Positions 60,899-64,000 of a DNA stretch of 64,000 bases are shown piece after piece. The notes below the pieces were generated by a model. It was not told where the DNA came from. It saw only the letters and a list, made by a program, of their open reading frames with translations, and ran no database searches. Source of the stretch: Paenibacillus sanguinis 2301083 = DSM 16941 (lineage in GTDB: Bacteria > Bacillota > Bacilli > Paenibacillales > Paenibacillaceae); contig NZ_KB895378.1 of assembly GCF_000374825.1 (NCBI RefSeq), positions 1 to 64,000 on the forward strand. The letters are read 5' to 3'. The position numbers and the translations under genes were made by a program. The stretch's first letter is position 1; the number at the start of each line of letters is the position of its first letter.

Positions 60899-62815
60899 TT
60901 ATCCAGTTGTTTCCTCCTGACTTGCAGTGGGGAATCGGATAACTGCTTCCGTCCCTGTTCCCTTTTTACTAGTAAAGCAAATTTCCCCGTTCATCACCTC
61001 TATGATGCGAAACGTTACCATTAACCCTAGACCTGTCCCCTTCGTTTTATTGGAAAAGTAAGGTTCTCCTAACCTTGCTAGCACCTCTTCGTCCATGCCT
61101 TCTCCATCATCTTTAATGTGTATAACTACATTGCCATCCTCTTCATAGCTCCAGATTTGTATTTCGCCCTCTCCATTTAATGCTTCGATACTGTTCTTGA
61201 TAATATTTATAAACGCCTGCTTAAATTTGGAGGAATTCCCTCGCACATAAAGATTGTTTGGAATTTGGACCGTAATTTTGCCCCCTTGCAAATTAGCAAG
61301 AGGAATGAGTATTCCTTCGATGTGTACAAATTCGGCGAGGATGTTCAGTTCAGTCACCTTCCCTCCCTCTGGTTTGGCAAAGGTTAAGAAATCCGTAATG
61401 ATAGCTGAAGCACGATCCAACTCCTCTAATGCCATATTTAGAAACACCTTATCAGAGCTTTGCTGCTTCTCGACAAGCAACTGCAGAAAACCACGCGTTA
61501 CCTGTAGTGGATTACGAACTTCATGTGCAACAGAGGCAGCTAATTCACTAATGATCTCCATCTTCTCAGAGCGTTGCAGTTCATTATTAAACAGCTCTAA
61601 TTGTTTTGAATATGCAACCACTTGCTCATGGTTGGCAACAAACCTTCGACTCAGAATAATAATTAATGCTCCCAGAAAACATATAACTCCCAATTTCCAT
61701 AAAAATAGAGTATAGTATCCGTTACTATAGTAAAATCCGATTAGTTCGCCAATACAGAATAGTGCAAAAATTAAAAACCCCGTCAATAAAATAAACGCTT
61801 CTTTATTCCCTTTAATAACATTAATAGCTATATTAGTCGCCAGAACAATAAATTGAGCAATCATAATTACTCCCATGATTTGTACTGTAATTATCGAATA
61901 TAGATTATAAAATATATTGGGAGATATTTGGTTCAAGATTAACATGAGAAAGCAAATTAAAGAATATACAACTGAGACTTGTCTCGCTCTTCTAATTAGG
62001 CCTTTATAACCTGAACCAAATATCTGTTCAAAGAAATAAATAAGCGAAGGAAGCAATGAAAACAAGGCGACATCAAATAACACCATTAATAATCTATCTG
62101 CTGTATTATAGTCAAATAGCCAAAATACAAAGGCTGTGTAGGTAAGCACCAACAATCCGCTTGAGAAACTAACACCACAAAGCGAAAACCACATCTTAAT
62201 ATTGACATACTTTAAGAAAATAGAACAAATAAGCATAATCACTGCCATAAAGATCAGAGTACTGCCCAATACTAAATCGGGTATGTTATTTCTTATGAAT
62301 TTCTTCATTAACCCTTGATAGTCCCCGATTTTAACGGGAGCAAAAAGGCCAATTTTATGTATTGCTGAAGATACACCGATATAAACGGTTTGTTCTGAGT
62401 TTTGCTCAGCAATGGGAACTACGACGTAATTGATACCATAATTAAACTCTCGCTGTGATTCATAAACTTGATCCCCATCTAAATTAACTACAATATGCTT
62501 CGCATTTATTTTTTCTATAAACATTACTTGAGTATTATTAGTTAGCTTTGGAAGCTGAAATCTAATCCATTGAGACATCCCTGGGCTTGACTTTTGTGGG
62601 ATTTCTCCATCTGCCCTAACGTCAGTCCATTCAGTTATCTGCTCAAGTTGCTCCACACTGATATTGGGGTCAAAATTCTCCGTCCAAGTGATTTGCCAAT
62701 GGTCTACTTGAATTGCACCTGATTTGGCATCCTCTGAGCCTAGAAACAAGTAGACAAAAATAAACGCTAGCAGCAACACGAAAACAGTAATAATCCCCTT
62801 AGTCAAACCCTTCAT
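60899..62815 (-). CDS. Sensor histidine kinase with 7TMR-DISM-type receptor
   Basis: A 638-residue kinase. An N-terminal membrane anchor (about 8-25) is followed by an extracytoplasmic beta-rich domain (about 30-165, 7TMR-DISMED2-like), seven hydrophobic segments (about 180-390), a HisKA domain with phosphorylated His431 in ASVAHEVRNPLQ, and a HATPase domain (N-box NIIKNSIEAL, DDGEGM, GTGLGL). It has the look of KinB-type sporulation kinases. It is convergent with the NHLP precursor gene, 38 bases away with no terminator between, and no response regulator is adjacent, so it is orphan. It may sense the peptide (inference). Confidence 0.88.
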   Translation of the reverse strand: MKGLTKGIITVFVLLLAFIFVYLFLGSEDAKSGAIQVDHWQITWTENFDPNISVEQLEQITEWTDVRADGEIPQKSSPGMSQWIRFQLPKLTNNTQVMFIEKINAKHIVVNLDGDQVYESQREFNYGINYVVVPIAEQNSEQTVYIGVSSAIHKIGLFAPVKIGDYQGLMKKFIRNNIPDLVLGSTLIFMAVIMLICSIFLKYVNIKMWFSLCGVSFSSGLLVLTYTAFVFWLFDYNTADRLLMVLFDVALFSLLPSLIYFFEQIFGSGYKGLIRRARQVSVVYSLICFLMLILNQISPNIFYNLYSIITVQIMGVIMIAQFIVLATNIAINVIKGNKEAFILLTGFLIFALFCIGELIGFYYSNGYYTLFLWKLGVICFLGALIIILSRRFVANHEQVVAYSKQLELFNNELQRSEKMEIISELAASVAHEVRNPLQVTRGFLQLLVEKQQSSDKVFLNMALEELDRASAIITDFLTFAKPEGGKVTELNILAEFVHIEGILIPLANLQGGKITVQIPNNLYVRGNSSKFKQAFINIIKNSIEALNGEGEIQIWSYEEDGNVVIHIKDDGEGMDEEVLARLGEPYFSNKTKGTGLGLMVTFRIIEVMNGEICFTSKKGTGTEAVIRFPTASQEETTG

Positions 62816-63333
62816 ACAGCACCTCTGCGATCAAGATGAGAAAACCACTATAATTCTCCCTTCAGGAAGCCATACCGTGGTGAACAAAACAGTCATGTAG
62901 CACACAAAAAAACTTCCAACATGTACCATTCGATATGACTGCACGAAAACCTTCAATTATATGGAAAATACGATAATATTTTAACCTTTTAGCAACAAAG
63001 CTATTTTACCGTTTCTAACGTGATTTATCTATGAATCTTTTGGAAAAAATGCTTATTGTTGCTGCTCCAAGATAACGTCCTCTTGCTGACGGGATTGCCT
63101 GTACGGAAGCTGGCACATAGAATGACCGCATCCCCTCACTCAAGAACGAAAGATTTTATCAGGGCGGGTATATCCATATATTGAACGAGGTACAGTATTG
63201 GAAAAAGAGCATCCTTTATTTGTTGCAAATTTTGCTGAAGAGAGGGTCGGACAAAACAATGGCTGGCTTTCGTGCACCGTTTAGGGATTGAGGAGCCGTT
63301 CTATAGTTAAATTCAACACTTTTTACGATATAG
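62816..63333. other. Gene-free interval with a probable decayed reading frame
   Basis: 518 bases between the kinase start and a terminator. On the plus strand two overlapping frames look protein-like without start codons: one with NVLLLTGLPVRKLAHRMT (about 63070-63180) and one with SGRVYPYIERGTVLEKEHPL followed by FVANFAEERVGQNNGWLSC (about 63150-63290, ending in TAG). They may be a frameshifted remnant of one gene. I do not recognise the family. The AT-rich part before 63000 probably holds the kinase promoter. Confidence 0.3.
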
Positions 63334-63369
63334 AAAAAACCTCGACAGGCATAAAGCCAATCGAGGTTT
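63334..63369 (-). terminator. Terminator of the FtsX-like permease gene
   Basis: AAACCTCGA pairs with TCGAGGTTT, followed on the minus strand by TTTTTC. It starts seven bases after the permease stop. Confidence 0.85.
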
Positions 63370-63375
63370 GAAGCA

Positions 63376-64000
63376 TCAGGTTACATCATCCCGAAGCGCG
63401 TCAATAATATTTTCCTTCTTTATTTTTCTAGTGGCATATAGCATTGAAGTGAAGACTACAAAGAGCACGCTGAACACGCTGATAGTCATACTTCCCCAAG
63501 GGAAAGCAAATTGAATATGATCCGCCCCGCCAGCCACCATTCCTTTGTGAATCAGCCAAGACGAGATCGCAGCTAGCGGTAGCCCAAACAACAGCGCCCT
63601 CATACCGTAAAAAACACACTCGAAATTCATCATCTTCTGAAATCCCCGCTCAGACATCCCCACCGAGCGAAGCATGGCAAGCTCCCGTCGACGCAGCTTG
63701 ATATTGGTAGAAATCGTATTGAATACATTGGCCATCGCAATCAGTGAAATCATGATGATAAAGGTGTAGGCGAACACATGAACAATAAATATAATATTTC
63801 GATTCTCATCCAGCATTTTATACATATTGTACAGGTTGTACTCGGCTGGCTTAATTCCCGCCCCCTGAATCATCGGCTCCATTTCGGCCACCGTTTGTGT
63901 CGGATTCTTTGAACGAAAAGTCAAGCCCTTGATATCTTCATGAGCATCAGGCGTTTCAAACCTCTGTTTGAGTGAATAAGGAGCCATCGCAGTGAAGAAA
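63376..64000 (-). CDS. FtsX-like ABC transporter permease (partial at the window edge)
   Basis: The C-terminal 207 or so codons of an ABC permease; the frame is open to the window edge, so the start lies outside. It contains four hydrophobic segments with the FtsX-like signature AMANVFNTISTNIKLRRRELAMLRSVGMSERGFQKMM and a final KIKKENIIDALRDDVT. Such permeases pair with a MacB-type ATPase, in Firmicutes often for antimicrobial peptide resistance or export. The partner is outside the window. Confidence 0.85.
   Translation of the reverse strand, partial: FFTAMAPYSLKQRFETPDAHEDIKGLTFRSKNPTQTVAEMEPMIQGAGIKPAEYNLYNMYKMLDENRNIIFIVHVFAYTFIIMISLIAMANVFNTISTNIKLRRRELAMLRSVGMSERGFQKMMNFECVFYGMRALLFGLPLAAISSWLIHKGMVAGGADHIQFAFPWGSMTISVFSVLFVVFTSMLYATRKIKKENIIDALRDDVT

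Overview
The window reads as chromosomal DNA of a spore-forming Firmicute, most likely Paenibacillus or a close relative. The evidence is local gene order shared with Bacillus subtilis (the tsaE-tsaB-rimI-tsaD / ydiF / tat / groES-groEL neighbourhood and the ydcC-alr-ndoAI-ndoA block), a CIRCE element before groES, Gram-positive Shine-Dalgarno sites, a YtaF-type sporulation membrane protein, a GbsR/OpuA osmoprotection locus, and moderate GC. No phage, plasmid or CRISPR array is visible. I identified genes by reading motifs, not by database search.

Layout. 1-540 is an edge with insertion-sequence-like terminal repeats. 0.5-5.4 kb: HAD phosphatase, flavin reductase with a divergent ArsR-type regulator, two tRNA genes (Ser, Asn), and an MFS exporter followed by its probable regulator. 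5.6-13.3 kb: SprT-like protein, Tex, a DUF4190 protein, the NdoA/NdoAI toxin-antitoxin pair, alanine racemase and the YdcC-like lipoprotein. 13.5-15.5 kb is a decay zone with a truncated LytTR gene, tandem and inverted repeats and the tail of an ABC exporter. 15.5-22 kb: TetR regulator, transporters and a large membrane-anchored hydrolase. 22-26 kb: GbsR and OpuABC for glycine betaine uptake. 26-31 kb: a small YjfB-like gene, a possible toxin-like peptide, groEL/groES, tatC/tatA, mogA and 5-FCL. 31-40 kb: the ABC-F protein, a dense DnaA-box cluster, rhodanese, a ParM-like actin, a first M23 peptidase-bactofilin pair, and the t6A modification genes tsaD-rimI-tsaB-tsaE. 40-45 kb: Ku, a LigD split into two divergent genes, and a second M23-bactofilin pair. 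45-58 kb: glutamate synthase, an MGDG-synthase-type glycosyltransferase, a chemoreceptor, a TcyABC-type cystine importer, Dps, a DivIVA protein and a TagO-like transferase. 58-64 kb: a second TatA, YtaF, and then the most unusual locus.

That locus (59.6-62.8 kb) pairs a class I isoprenoid-synthase-like enzyme with an 80-residue precursor that has a nitrile-hydratase-type (NHLP) leader and a C-terminus ending in Trp-His, next to a convergent multi-pass sensor histidine kinase. The arrangement recalls ComQ-ComX-ComP, in which an isoprenyl transferase modifies a tryptophan of a signalling peptide, but with a different leader and kinase type. I infer a candidate prenylated-peptide (RiPP) system. 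Other structural highlights are the DnaA-box cluster at 33.5-33.8 kb, three loci of one miniature inverted-repeat element in different stages of internal deletion, duplicated M23-bactofilin modules, and a non-homologous end-joining module whose ligase and polymerase are separate genes around a perfect palindrome.
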